A DNA stretch of 18,526 nucleotides from JAZDPK01 sp043797615 (GTDB taxonomy: Bacteria > Patescibacteriota > Patescibacteriia > UBA11705 > JABHMO01): positions 1-18,526 of the forward strand of contig JAZDPK010000038.1 of assembly GCA_043797615.1 (NCBI GenBank), in the 5' to 3' direction. A program made the translations under genes and the position numbers. Shown here piece by piece: positions 6,241-13,493 of the stretch (position 1 is its first letter; each line of letters starts with the position of its first letter). The notes under the pieces are model-generated. The model saw only the letters and a program-made list of their open reading frames with translations. It was not told where the DNA came from and searched no databases.

Positions 6241-7140
6241 ATGGCGGACAAAAATCAAAATTTCATCGACGAACTCGACAAGTTCGCGGTCAAAAAAGCG
6301 CCGAAACCGGTGAAAATGAAAAAAACCAAGCCGGCGATCACCTTGGCCGCTCCGGCCAAAGTTGCAAAGGAAAGAAAGGACGACAATCATTTGTTTTCGT
6401 TGGTGGTGGTGGCGATCATTATTCTCGGCATCATCGGCGTTGTGTTCGGCTATACCAGGGATAAAATTTCCCAGATCAGCAAGGGCGGCAGCGAAGCGAC
6501 GCAGGGCTTGCAGAATCAGTTCAAAAATCTGCAGGACGAGCTGGCCGCTTTGAAAGCGAAAGCCGACAATCTGGCGATCGACAATCAGAACAACAAAGAA
6601 GCGGTGATCGATTTGTTCGACAAGGAGCGCACTCTGCCGACAAGCGTGGATTCTGCCGGCTGGAGCAAATTCAGCGACGCGTCGATCGGCTTCACTTTGA
6701 GCTATCCGACTTCCTGGCAAGTGACCAAGCCGGCGGCAGCGGAAGTTCCGGCCGGACAGAAGCCGGCGCCAAGGGTTGAACTCATCTATCTGCAGCCGGT
6801 GAACGACGCCGGATTCGCGAATGCGGTGACGGTCAAAGCGGATTACGTTGATTTCGCGAAATTGCCGATCAAGGACAAACTGGCGATTTTCAAGGAATTG
6901 AACACGCTGGACATCATTGATTTCAAAGACGGCAAAATGATCTATTTCATCAATTTCGATAAAAACAATAAAGCCGTGCCCACGATTCTCATTTTGACGA
7001 AAGAAAGCATTTACAGCGCGACTTTCAACATCACGGACAAGACTCTGACGAATTACATCGGCTATCGCAAGGATTTTGAAAATATAATTTCAACATTCCT
7101 CCTGGCGAAGCCGGTTGCCGCGGCAACGACGACAAAATAA
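6241..7140 (+). CDS. Membrane-anchored protein with PsbP-like C-terminal domain
   Basis: A 299-residue protein, probably anchored by one helix at residues 51-70 after a Lys/Pro-rich cytoplasmic tail. A heptad-like segment follows (about 73-115), then an outer domain (about 135-290) that opens with GFTLSYPTSWQV, a phrase typical of PsbP-like and related domains in bacterial surface proteins. I do not recognise a specific function. It is divergent from the pilB-like gene, so a role at the cell surface is possible but unproven. It has no SD. The leader carries interlocking inverted repeats. ychF follows 124 bases downstream beyond a repeat pair. Confidence 0.8.
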   Translation: MADKNQNFIDELDKFAVKKAPKPVKMKKTKPAITLAAPAKVAKERKDDNHLFSLVVVAIIILGIIGVVFGYTRDKISQISKGGSEATQGLQNQFKNLQDELAALKAKADNLAIDNQNNKEAVIDLFDKERTLPTSVDSAGWSKFSDASIGFTLSYPTSWQVTKPAAAEVPAGQKPAPRVELIYLQPVNDAGFANAVTVKADYVDFAKLPIKDKLAIFKELNTLDIIDFKDGKMIYFINFDKNNKAVPTILILTKESIYSATFNITDKTLTNYIGYRKDFENIISTFLLAKPVAAATTTK

Positions 7141-7149
7141 TTTTCATTA

Positions 7150-7256
7150 AAAGCAAGACAAGCGAGACAAGCGAGACCAGTAAAACAAGTCAGTTAGGAT
7201 TTAATTTCTAAAGTGGCTTGTCTAGCTCGTTTTACTTGTTTAACTTGTCTTGCTTT
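7150..7256. repeat. Inverted pair of GACAAGC-type repeats before ychF
   Basis: The left arm (7150-7196) is a run of CAAGCGAGA-like units and the right arm (7213-7256) is its approximate inverse. The outermost 13 bases pair perfectly (7150-7162 with 7244-7256). Relatives of this repeat occur inside the O-antigen-ligase-like gene at 16754-16793 and 17709-17742. The hairpin ends 8 bases before the ychF ATG. Confidence 0.8.
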
Positions 7257-7264
7257 ATTATCCT

Positions 7265-8353
7265 ATGTCATTCTCCATCGGCATCGTCGGCCTGCCGAAC
7301 GTGGGCAAATCAACCCTGTTCAAAGCGCTGACGAAAAAACAAGTGAACATCGCCAATTATCCGTTCTGCACGATCGAACCGAACAAAGGAATCGTGGAAG
7401 TGCCGGACGATCGTTTAAGCAAATTGGCGGAAATGTCCAAGTCGGAAAAAATCGTTCCGACCGTGATTGAGTTTGTCGACATTGCCGGCCTGGTTAAAGG
7501 CGCGCACAAAGGCGAGGGGCTTGGCAACAAGTTTTTGTCGCACATCAGAGAAGTGGACGCGATCTGCCAGGTTGTCCGCGATTTCCACAAGGGCGAAATT
7601 ATCCACGTGGACGGCAAAGTCGATCCGCAAAACGACATTGAAGTGATAAACATGGAATTGGCGTTCGCCGACATTGAAACGATCGGCAAGCATTTGCAAA
7701 AGTTGAAAACCAATTTGAAAGGATTGAAAGGCAACGAGGAAAAAGAATCGTTGAAAATGATCGCGCTCTTGGAAACCAAAGTGATGCCGGCGCTCGAAGC
7801 GGGAAAATTGCTCCGCCAGGTTGATTTGACCGATGCTGAAAAAGATTTGATCAAATATCTGACGCCGCTCACGTTGAAACCGATGATTTACGTTTTGAAT
7901 ATTGACGAAAGCATGGCCAAGGATAAATTCGATCTGCCGAATTTGAAAGGCGAGGTCGTGATTCCGATCTGCGCGGAAACCGAGGCGACGCTTGTTGAAC
8001 TGGGGCAGGAAGAAATGCAAGAATATTTGAAAACGGTCGGATTTGAAATGACCGGCCTTGATAAATTGATTATCGAATCTTATAAAATTTTAAATCTGAT
8101 CAGCTTTTTAACGACCGGGCCGGACGAGACAAGGGCGTGGACGATTGTCAAAGGCACGAAAGCGCCGCAAGCCGCCGGCAAAATCCACGGCGATTTCGAG
8201 CGCGGATTCATCGCGGCAGACGTGGTCAATTGGCAGGATCTTTTAGCCGCCGGAAGCGAAGCCAATGCCAAGGCCAAGGGATTGATCAGGCTGGAAGGAA
8301 AAGAATACGTGATGAAAGACGGGGACGTGGTGGAGTTCAAGTTCAATGTATAA
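7265..8353 (+). CDS. ychF: YchF/OLA1-family ribosome-associated NTPase
   Basis: A 362-residue P-loop ATPase/GTPase of the Obg group that binds ribosomes and acts in translation and stress control. G1 is GLPNVGKST (9-17). NYPFCTIEPN follows, then the G3 region DIAGLVKGAHKGEGLGNKF and the YchF-type G4 variant NIDE in place of NKxD. The C-terminal TGS domain ends EYVMKDGDVVEFKFNV. Length is normal for the family. I start at 7265 (MSFSIGIVG); a TTG five codons upstream is in frame but lies in the repeat. There is no SD. A bidirectional hairpin terminator separates it from the convergent accessory island. Confidence 0.96.
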   Translation: MSFSIGIVGLPNVGKSTLFKALTKKQVNIANYPFCTIEPNKGIVEVPDDRLSKLAEMSKSEKIVPTVIEFVDIAGLVKGAHKGEGLGNKFLSHIREVDAICQVVRDFHKGEIIHVDGKVDPQNDIEVINMELAFADIETIGKHLQKLKTNLKGLKGNEEKESLKMIALLETKVMPALEAGKLLRQVDLTDAEKDLIKYLTPLTLKPMIYVLNIDESMAKDKFDLPNLKGEVVIPICAETEATLVELGQEEMQEYLKTVGFEMTGLDKLIIESYKILNLISFLTTGPDETRAWTIVKGTKAPQAAGKIHGDFERGFIAADVVNWQDLLAAGSEANAKAKGLIRLEGKEYVMKDGDVVEFKFNV

Positions 8354-8367
8354 AAACAGTAATAAAT

Positions 8368-8395
8368 AAAAGGAATGGGATACCCCGTTCCTTTT
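8368..8395. terminator. Terminator after ychF
   Basis: AAAAGGAATGGGA pairs with the downstream half CCCCGTTCCTTTT (G-T allowed). It is A-rich on one side and T-rich on the other, so it can serve ychF and the convergent GIY-YIG gene. Confidence 0.8.
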
Positions 8396-8415
8396 ATCGT
8401 TAGTTTGAAAATAAA

Positions 8416-8739
8416 TTATTGTAGATTACAGTTTAATCCTTGTAATTTTTTTCTAAGTTCTGTCTCTATGTTGAGACGAGTCCTTAAATCACTAACTACT
8501 ATAAACGAAATAAACAATCCTCCAATTTGTCTGTTTTTCAACCAGCAGTTCCATTTTTCATGATTATTAACTCGTTCTGCTAAGCCTCCAGTTTGACCGA
8601 CATAAATAAATGACCAGCTGGTGTTATTGTGTGTCATAATTATATAGACGACACCCGCAGCAATGTTGTCACTTATACTTATATCTTTCGGTTCCGAAAA
8701 ACTATAACCTCCAATTATCATATAGTTATTAACATACAT
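8416..8739 (-). CDS. GIY-YIG domain protein
   Basis: A 107-residue single-domain protein with the GIY-YIG nuclease pattern: GVVYI (29-33), IYVGQT (45-50), Arg56, NHEKW (59-63), Glu92 in IETEL and a final NCN. It would cut DNA with the Tyr/Arg/Glu set of this superfamily; short stand-alone members are often of unknown role. The gene is AT-rich, like its neighbours up to 10815, and unlike ychF. No clear SD; MIIGGYS at residue 7 is an alternative start. A perfect 13-bp hairpin lies 16 bases upstream (8755-8788). It lies on the same strand as a restriction-modification pair, but a role in that system is only a guess. Confidence 0.8.
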   Translation of the reverse strand: MYVNNYMIIGGYSFSEPKDISISDNIAAGVVYIIMTHNNTSWSFIYVGQTGGLAERVNNHEKWNCWLKNRQIGGLFISFIVVSDLRTRLNIETELRKKLQGLNCNLQ

Positions 8740-8754
8740 GTCTTTACTACATAA

Positions 8755-8890
8755 CCACTATCGGCTACAATTAAATAGCCGATAGTGGCCCGTGAATTAC
8801 AACCAGTATGACCAGTCCATTTGTTGTGAAATGGACAACTGAATTCGCGGAAAGTTAATTATTCGTCAAACGGCCAAGGCTTTGCCTTGG
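8755..8890. other. Gene-free stretch with three hairpins
   Basis: Perfect stems: CCACTATCGGCTA (8755-8767 with 8776-8788), GTCCATTT (8815-8822 with 8829-8836) and CCAAGGC (8874-8880 with 8884-8890). The last is followed on the + strand by a T-rich run, as in a + strand terminator, although no + strand gene is visible here. It may be a small RNA, or paired terminator and operator hairpins. Confidence 0.5.
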
Positions 8891-8899
8891 TTGTTTGTT

Positions 8900-9301
8900 T
8901 TATTTTGATTCGATTTTTTTTGTTAAATCAATCATAAAAACATTTTGACGGCTTGGGTCATTAAATTTTTCGGGTATGTATTTGCCCTTTAATTGTGACA
9001 AAGAAAGCTCTTCGTTTATTCTAAAAAAATTACCAGCCACAACATATGCGACTTGACGTTCTTTGTTGTAGTTTACTTTATAAGCGCCATTCCCTAGTTC
9101 CTGATTTCCGAATTGGAGAGCGACTATCCGCAACTCCTTGTCATATAAGATTAGGCAATGACTGAATGATTCAATATGATTTTTTCTAACAAATCCTGTG
9201 TATAGCGAAATAGTTCCATTGGAGGTTATAGCGATAAAGTTACTATTTATACGAGCGCCAAATGTTCGAAATTCGATAAAATTTGGTTGAATTGTTGTCA
9301 T
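8900..9301 (-). CDS. Unknown 133-aa protein in restriction-modification island
   Basis: I start it at 9301 (MTTIQPNFIEF) because a perfect promoter occupies 9342-9370, inside the longer frame that opens at 9388. The protein has repeated hydrophobic strand-like segments (AITSNGTISLYTGFVRKN, CLILYDKELRIVALQFGN) and ends in a Lys-rich tail; no membrane segment. The look is of a small beta-rich fold. I do not recognise a family with confidence. It is AT-rich, like the restriction gene upstream and the GIY-YIG gene downstream on the same strand, but a hairpin terminator and its own promoter make it a separate transcription unit. Confidence 0.75.
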   Translation of the reverse strand: MTTIQPNFIEFRTFGARINSNFIAITSNGTISLYTGFVRKNHIESFSHCLILYDKELRIVALQFGNQELGNGAYKVNYNKERQVAYVVAGNFFRINEELSLSQLKGKYIPEKFNDPSRQNVFMIDLTKKIESK

Positions 9302-9341
9302 AGGTGTTTCATTATTAATATAATTTATTATCCATGTAGGA

Positions 9342-9370
9342 ATTATATCAATAGTATAATTTTTTGTCAA
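9342..9370 (-). promoter_or_regulatory. Consensus promoter of the 133-aa gene
   Basis: TTGACA (9370-9365), 17-base spacer, TATAAT (9347-9342) on the - strand, exact consensus. The leader is about 34 bases. Confidence 0.85.
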
Positions 9371-9388
9371 TTTTAAATTTTGGTACAA

Positions 9389-9415
9389 AAATTAGCGTTT
9401 AAAATACGCTAATTT
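9389..9415 (-). terminator. Terminator after the restriction endonuclease gene
   Basis: Perfect 10-bp stem AAATTAGCGT (9389-9398) / ACGCTAATTT (9406-9415). On the - strand the second arm runs into T residues. Confidence 0.75.
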
Positions 9416-9476
9416 AAGTAGAAATAATATAATGACGTTAAATATAGTTTTAGTTATTGGAAGTGGGTGTGGATAA

Positions 9477-10004
9477 CTATTCTTCGGTAGGCATAGGTAG
9501 TCCTAGTTTTTGAATTGGTAAGTATTGAAAATAATATTGACATCCGACAGAAATTATATAGTCAAGGGTATCTTTATATTCCGGCTTTTTAAACCAATTA
9601 CTCAATATGTAAATGTACTCAACCTCGATGTTGAGTGGTGCCATTAATTTTTTGAATTGCTTCTTTTTGAAGTCACAAGTTTGCAGTTTTTCATCCACTG
9701 AACCAGCGACTTTTTGAAATTTCATTTCAATAACGAATAAAGTGTTGTTATGAATTACATATACAGCTTCATCTGGCAGTAATTTCTTGGATATTAATTT
9801 TTCGTAATTTATTCCTTGCAATTTTAGAAATTTGTAAAGTCCATGTTTTTTAAAACTTTTTGCAACTTCCTTACCTTTAAAGTAGATAATGTTTTCTCGC
9901 GCAGAGTAACCGTCTAAGTTTCTAATGAGAGACACAATATCTTTGCCTTTTTCAAAATTGAGCCCGGTAATAGTGTTGCCTCCACCTTTCCCTTTTTTAA
10001 TCAT
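9477..10004 (-). CDS. Type II restriction endonuclease, PD-(D/E)XK family
   Basis: A 175-residue protein with the nuclease core P77-D78 ... E93-M94-K95, the last at the end of a hydrophobic strand (TLFVIEMKFQ). It starts with a Gly-rich GGGNTITGLNFEKG segment seen in several type II enzymes and continues VAGSVDEKLQTCDFKKKQ. It would cleave unmodified DNA; the recognition site cannot be read from the sequence. The ATG lies 9 bases after the end of the methyltransferase frame, so the two are one operon, modification gene first. The gene is markedly AT-rich compared with the housekeeping genes, which fits transfer. A terminator follows at 9389-9415. Confidence 0.85.
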   Translation of the reverse strand: MIKKGKGGGNTITGLNFEKGKDIVSLIRNLDGYSARENIIYFKGKEVAKSFKKHGLYKFLKLQGINYEKLISKKLLPDEAVYVIHNNTLFVIEMKFQKVAGSVDEKLQTCDFKKKQFKKLMAPLNIEVEYIYILSNWFKKPEYKDTLDYIISVGCQYYFQYLPIQKLGLPMPTEE

Positions 10005-10013
10005 ATGATTAGT

Positions 10014-10226
10014 TTATTGTTTTGTATCTTCAAAACGTTTTATAGATAATTCTAAATAATTTTTTTCATTATCTATACCAATAAATGACCTTCCAAGTAG
10101 GATAGCCGCAATTCCAGTTGTTGAGCTGCCAGTAAACGGATCGAGAATTAAGTCGTTGCTGTTTGTACTTGATAAGATAATTCTTTTTAATAACTCTAAT
10201 GGTTTTTGAGTCGGATGTTTACCAAT
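10014..10226 (-). pseudogene. C-terminal part of the DNA methyltransferase, out of frame
   Basis: This frame encodes 70 residues, IGKHPTQKPLELL to RFEDTKQ, that complete the upstream methyltransferase. It carries DPFTGSSTTG, the SAM-binding motif I of beta-class enzymes, and HPTQKP just before it. It has no start of its own. One A fewer in the A10 tract (10226-10235, T on the + strand) would join both parts into one 266-residue enzyme. It is either a real frameshift, a phase-variable tract or an assembly error. Confidence 0.85.
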
Positions 10227-10815
10227 TTTTTTTTTCTTCCGGTCTTGGTGTGTTGATAGTCCATACGGAACGCATCTGCTTGTCCTTTATCTTTATTGGA
10301 TCTCCTGGCCAATCTCGCCCTTTCATTTCTTGGTAGTTAAAAGTATGGCCAAAATCTTTTTCTTTTCGGGCCCAAATAATTGTTTCGTGGCTGGCAGTAA
10401 AAAAACGGCAACTAAGATTTGGGGCAGCATTTGGTTTAAACCATGCAATATCATTAAGTAAATGAAATCCTAATGTTTGCAGTGCGTATCCGCATTGATA
10501 AATTGAATGATATGTTCCACTAATCCAAATTGTTCCATTGGATTTTAAAATACGCCTGCACGCTGCAATCCATTTTAAATGAAATTCAAAATTTGCTTTG
10601 TGACCATTACTTAGATCCCAACTACCTTTTTTAACGCTGACAGCTTTTCCATTTTGACAAGTAAATGTTCCACTTGATAAAAAATATGGTGGGTCGGCAA
10701 ATATCATGTCTATAGATTTTTCTGGTAATGTAGACATTAAATCTATTGTATCGGCATGAAACAGCCTAAATTTTGGTTGTTGATAGTATGGTTTTTGCAT
10801 ATTCCTGTTGTTCAT
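10219..10815 (-). CDS. N6-adenine DNA methyltransferase, beta class, N-terminal part
   Basis: It would methylate adenine in the recognition site of the neighbouring endonuclease. Visible are FADPPYF (motif IV, D-P-P-Y), SNGTIWISGTYHS and a target-recognition stretch ending WTINTPRPEEKK. Motif IV precedes motif I, the order of HinfI- and MboII-like enzymes. The frame runs through an A10 tract and stops after KKNW, before the SAM-binding motif, which is encoded in another frame at 10014-10226. As written, this 198-residue product should be inactive. The start may be MQKPYY at 10800, since a -10-like TAGAAT overlaps the first ATG. The gene is AT-rich and precedes the endonuclease gene in an operon. 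Confidence 0.85.
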   Translation of the reverse strand: MNNRNMQKPYYQQPKFRLFHADTIDLMSTLPEKSIDMIFADPPYFLSSGTFTCQNGKAVSVKKGSWDLSNGHKANFEFHLKWIAACRRILKSNGTIWISGTYHSIYQCGYALQTLGFHLLNDIAWFKPNAAPNLSCRFFTASHETIIWARKEKDFGHTFNYQEMKGRDWPGDPIKIKDKQMRSVWTINTPRPEEKKNW

Positions 10816-10842
10816 ATTCTAACATTGTTTATAATAAAGATC

Positions 10843-10874
10843 AAAAAGAACAGATTATCATTTCTGTTCTTTTT
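10843..10874 (-). terminator. Terminator after the zinc-ribbon gene
   Basis: Perfect 12-bp stem AAAAAGAACAGA / TCTGTTCTTTTT (10843-10854, 10863-10874). A near copy with the same flank (ATCTTGAT on the + strand) lies after groEL at 11686-11719. Confidence 0.8.
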
Positions 10875-10905
10875 AAATTATCTTGATTGTTTTTTTTCTT
10901 GGCTG

Positions 10906-10925
10906 GCTGGGAATAAATTCCCAGC
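10906..10925. terminator. Second hairpin after the zinc-ribbon gene
   Basis: GCTGGGAA / TTCCCAGC with a 4-base loop. No T-run follows on the - strand, so it is more likely an mRNA 3' stabiliser or one half of a two-hairpin end. Confidence 0.5.
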
Positions 10926-10942
10926 TTAGCCAACTGGATGAT

Positions 10943-11557
10943 TTATTTCTTCTTGGCTTTTTTTACCGGCTTCTCTTCAACCTCTTTCGTTGCCAAAGCC
11001 GCGTTCAAAGCGTTTATTCCGCTGATCAGTTTGTCGATCTTGGCGTTTAAAATCGTGAATTGCGAATTGTCTTGAGTCGCCGGTCTGTTCGAGTTGAAGC
11101 CGATGTTTCTGTTTTCTTCGCGGCGGAACGGTCTTTCGTCGCGGCGGTTTTCGCCGAAACGATTTGATTTATTCGAGCTAAAGCACGCGTTGCAATAGAT
11201 CGATTTTCCGGGCGCCGGCATGAACGGCACTTCGCAGCGCTGGCCGCATTTGGCGCAGGTGGCGGAATACATTTTGCGGTCGGCATTTCGATTGGTAAAA
11301 TTCGGCTTTGATTGAGGCGCTCTTAAGTTGGTGTTTTTCTTCGTTTGAAAGCAGACCGGGCAATAAACAGGACGTTCGCCGGTCGGCTTGAACGGCAATT
11401 CGAATCCTTTGCCGCACTCGGCGCAAGTCGCGTGAAACATCGGCTTATGTTCCGGCTGTTTAAACGTTTCCAGCGCTTTTAATGCTTTTTTTGTCGGCTT
11501 AATTTTTACCGCTTTTTCTTTTTTCGTCGCTTTTTTCGCTTTTTTTTCTTTAGCCAT
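10943..11557 (-). CDS. Protein with two CxxC-x17-CxxC zinc ribbons
   Basis: A 204-residue protein with a very Lys-rich start (MAKEKKAKKATKKEK) and end (KPVKKAKKK). Two zinc ribbons have Cys at 45, 48, 66, 69 and at 101, 104, 122, 125; in each, exactly 17 residues separate the CxxC pairs, and both share PF.P.....(V/I)YC..C(F). This matches the CxxC-x17-CxxC family, which I know only as a presumed nucleic-acid- or protein-binding zinc ribbon. A short helical segment (NAKIDKLISGINALNAAL) near the end may dimerise. The basic tails suggest RNA or DNA binding; that is inference. No SD. It lies downstream of groEL on the same strand, behind that gene's terminator. Confidence 0.85.
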   Translation of the reverse strand: MAKEKKAKKATKKEKAVKIKPTKKALKALETFKQPEHKPMFHATCAECGKGFELPFKPTGERPVYCPVCFQTKKNTNLRAPQSKPNFTNRNADRKMYSATCAKCGQRCEVPFMPAPGKSIYCNACFSSNKSNRFGENRRDERPFRREENRNIGFNSNRPATQDNSQFTILNAKIDKLISGINALNAALATKEVEEKPVKKAKKK

Positions 11558-11647
11558 AAGTTTAATTTAATATATTTAATTGGTTAGTAAATGTATTGTA
11601 TCTTTTTATTGTTTAAAATGCAACTCCAACGTGATCGCAAAACAACG

Positions 11648-11790
11648 CTAAACAATACGCGAAACAACGCAAAACCGGCTTGAATCAAAAGAACAGATTC
11701 TTAAGTCTCTGTTCTTTTGTAATAAATTATCTTGATGGTTTAGCGTCAGTTTTGCGTTTCCCTTTCGCGTAGTTTCGCGTTTTCTTAACG
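11648..11790. repeat. CGCGAAAC-type inverted repeats around the groEL terminator
   Basis: CGCTAAACAATACGCGAAAC and related units (11648-11676) face inverted units such as GTTTAGCG, GTTTTGCGTTTCCC and TACGCG/AGTTTCGCG (11738-11783). The groEL terminator lies between the arms. Partial matches rather than one perfect stem. Confidence 0.55.
11686..11719 (-). terminator. Terminator of groEL
   Basis: Perfect 12-bp stem CAAAAGAACAGA / TCTGTTCTTTTG with a 10-base loop; on the - strand the second arm supplies the T-run. Nearly the same hairpin follows the zinc-ribbon gene at 10843-10874. Confidence 0.8.
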
Positions 11791-13428
11791 TTAGTAACCG
11801 CCCATTCCACCCATGCCTCCCATACCGCCGTGGTCGTGGGCAGCGCCTTTTTCTTCCGGCTCGTCGCACACCACCGCTTCAGTCGTTAAGAGCATGGCCG
11901 AGATTGACGCCGCGTTTTGCAGGGCGCATCTTGTCACTTTTGTCGGATCGATGATGCCGGCCAAAACAAGATCTTCGAATTTATCAGTCAGCACGTTGTA
12001 GCCGATGTTGCCGTTCAATTTCCGCACTTCTTCGGCAATGACCGCGCCTTCCTTGCCCGCGTTCGTTGCGATCTGCTTCAGCGGCTCTTCCAGCGCTTTT
12101 TTCAAAATGTCGATGCCGATCTGCTGTTCGCCGTCCGCTTCCACGCTGTTCAAAATATTTTTCGCGCGGAACAAAGCCACGCCGCCGCCCGGCACGATGC
12201 CTTCGGCCACCGCCGCCTTGGTCGCGTTGATGGCGTCCTCTATTCTTAATTTTATTTCTTTCATTTCCGTTTCCGTGGCCGCGCCGACTTTGATCACGGC
12301 CACGCCGCCGACTAATTTCGCCAGTCGTTCCTGCATTTTTTCCTTGTCGAAATCAGAAGTGCTTGATGACAATTGCTTTTTAATCTGCGCCACGCGGTCG
12401 GCGACTTTCGCTTTGTCGCCTTTGCCGTCGACAATGGTGGTGTTTTCCTTCGTCGACACGACTTTGCGAGCCGTGCCCAGCATTTCGATTTCCGCGTTTT
12501 CCAATTTCAATCCGACTTCCTCGGAAATTACTTTGCCTCCCGTTAATACAGCAATGTCTTGTAGCATTTCCTTGCGGCGGTCGCCGAAGCCCGGGGCTTT
12601 GACACCGAGCGTGTTGAACGCGCCGCGGATTTTATTGACCACGAGCGTGGCCAAAGCTTCGCCGTCAATGTCTTCCGCGATAATCACCAATTCCTTTTTG
12701 CCGGCTTGCGCCAATTTTTCCAAGAGCGGCACGATGTCGCCGACCGCTGAAATTTTTCTATCCGTTATCAAAATGTACGGATCGGAATATTCCGCTTCCA
12801 TTCGCTCGGTGCTCGTGATCATGTAATGCGACAGATAACCGTTGTTGAATTGCATGCCGGCCACCACATCTTTTTCAATGCCGAAAGTTTGCGATTCTTC
12901 CACCGTGATTACGCCTTCGTTGCCAACGTCTTTCATCGCTTCGGCGATGATCTTGCCGATCGTTTCGTCGTTCGCCGAAATGGAAGCGACCTGCGTTATT
13001 TCTTCATGGTTTGAAATCGGCTTGGAAATTTTAGTGCGCAATTCTTCGATGACCGCGTTCACGCCTTTTTCAATGCCTTTCTTGATTAACATCGGGTTGG
13101 CGCCGGCCGCGACGTTTTTAAATCCTTCAGTTATAATCGCCTGCGCCAATAATGTCGCCGTGGTTGTTCCGTCGCCGGCAACGTCGTTGGTTTTTGTCGC
13201 CACTTCCTTCACCAGCTCGGCGCCGATATTTTCCAATTTGTTCTTCAATTCGATTTCCTTGGCAATGGTCACGCCGTCGTTGATGATCTGCGGCGAGCCG
13301 AAGCCCTTGTCCAGCACCACGTTGCGGCCTTTCGGACCGAGCGTGATTTTAACGGTATTAGCCAGCTTGTCCACGCCGCGCTTGATCGCCTGGCGGGCTT
13401 TTTCTTGGAATACGATTTGTTTAGCCAT
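11791..13428 (-). CDS. groEL: Chaperonin GroEL (Hsp60)
   Basis: A 545-residue subunit of the double-ring ATP-dependent folding chamber in the cytosol, partner of GroES. It starts MAKQIVFQEKARQAIKRGVD and has the ATP-site segments LGPKGRNVVLDKGFG and GDGTTTATLLA, the later GIVPGGGVAL, and the Gly-Met tail GGMGGMGGMGGY. Length and motif order are canonical, with no insertion. It lies downstream of groES in the usual order, but the 65-base gap contains a dispersed repeat (13451-13488). No SD before the ATG. A hairpin terminator follows. Confidence 0.98.
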   Translation of the reverse strand: MAKQIVFQEKARQAIKRGVDKLANTVKITLGPKGRNVVLDKGFGSPQIINDGVTIAKEIELKNKLENIGAELVKEVATKTNDVAGDGTTTATLLAQAIITEGFKNVAAGANPMLIKKGIEKGVNAVIEELRTKISKPISNHEEITQVASISANDETIGKIIAEAMKDVGNEGVITVEESQTFGIEKDVVAGMQFNNGYLSHYMITSTERMEAEYSDPYILITDRKISAVGDIVPLLEKLAQAGKKELVIIAEDIDGEALATLVVNKIRGAFNTLGVKAPGFGDRRKEMLQDIAVLTGGKVISEEVGLKLENAEIEMLGTARKVVSTKENTTIVDGKGDKAKVADRVAQIKKQLSSSTSDFDKEKMQERLAKLVGGVAVIKVGAATETEMKEIKLRIEDAINATKAAVAEGIVPGGGVALFRAKNILNSVEADGEQQIGIDILKKALEEPLKQIATNAGKEGAVIAEEVRKLNGNIGYNVLTDKFEDLVLAGIIDPTKVTRCALQNAASISAMLLTTEAVVCDEPEEKGAAHDHGGMGGMGGMGGY

Positions 13429-13450
13429 ATTTTTTGGGGATAATTGTCCG

Positions 13451-13488
13451 GCAAACTAGTTAACCAGTAAACCAGACAACCAGTTAAC
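13451..13488. repeat. GTTAACTGG-type repeat between groES and groEL
   Basis: On the - strand it reads GTTAACTGGTTGTCTGG then TTTACTGGTTAACTAG. It is related to the tandem GGTTAACTGGTTTACT units at 17749-17788 inside the O-antigen-ligase-like gene. Confidence 0.75.
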
Positions 13489-13493
13489 ATGTA

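Noticed and set aside
12005..12826. Long + strand open frame opposite groEL
   Set aside because: Shadow of the groEL coding frame; no start signal or recognisable protein.
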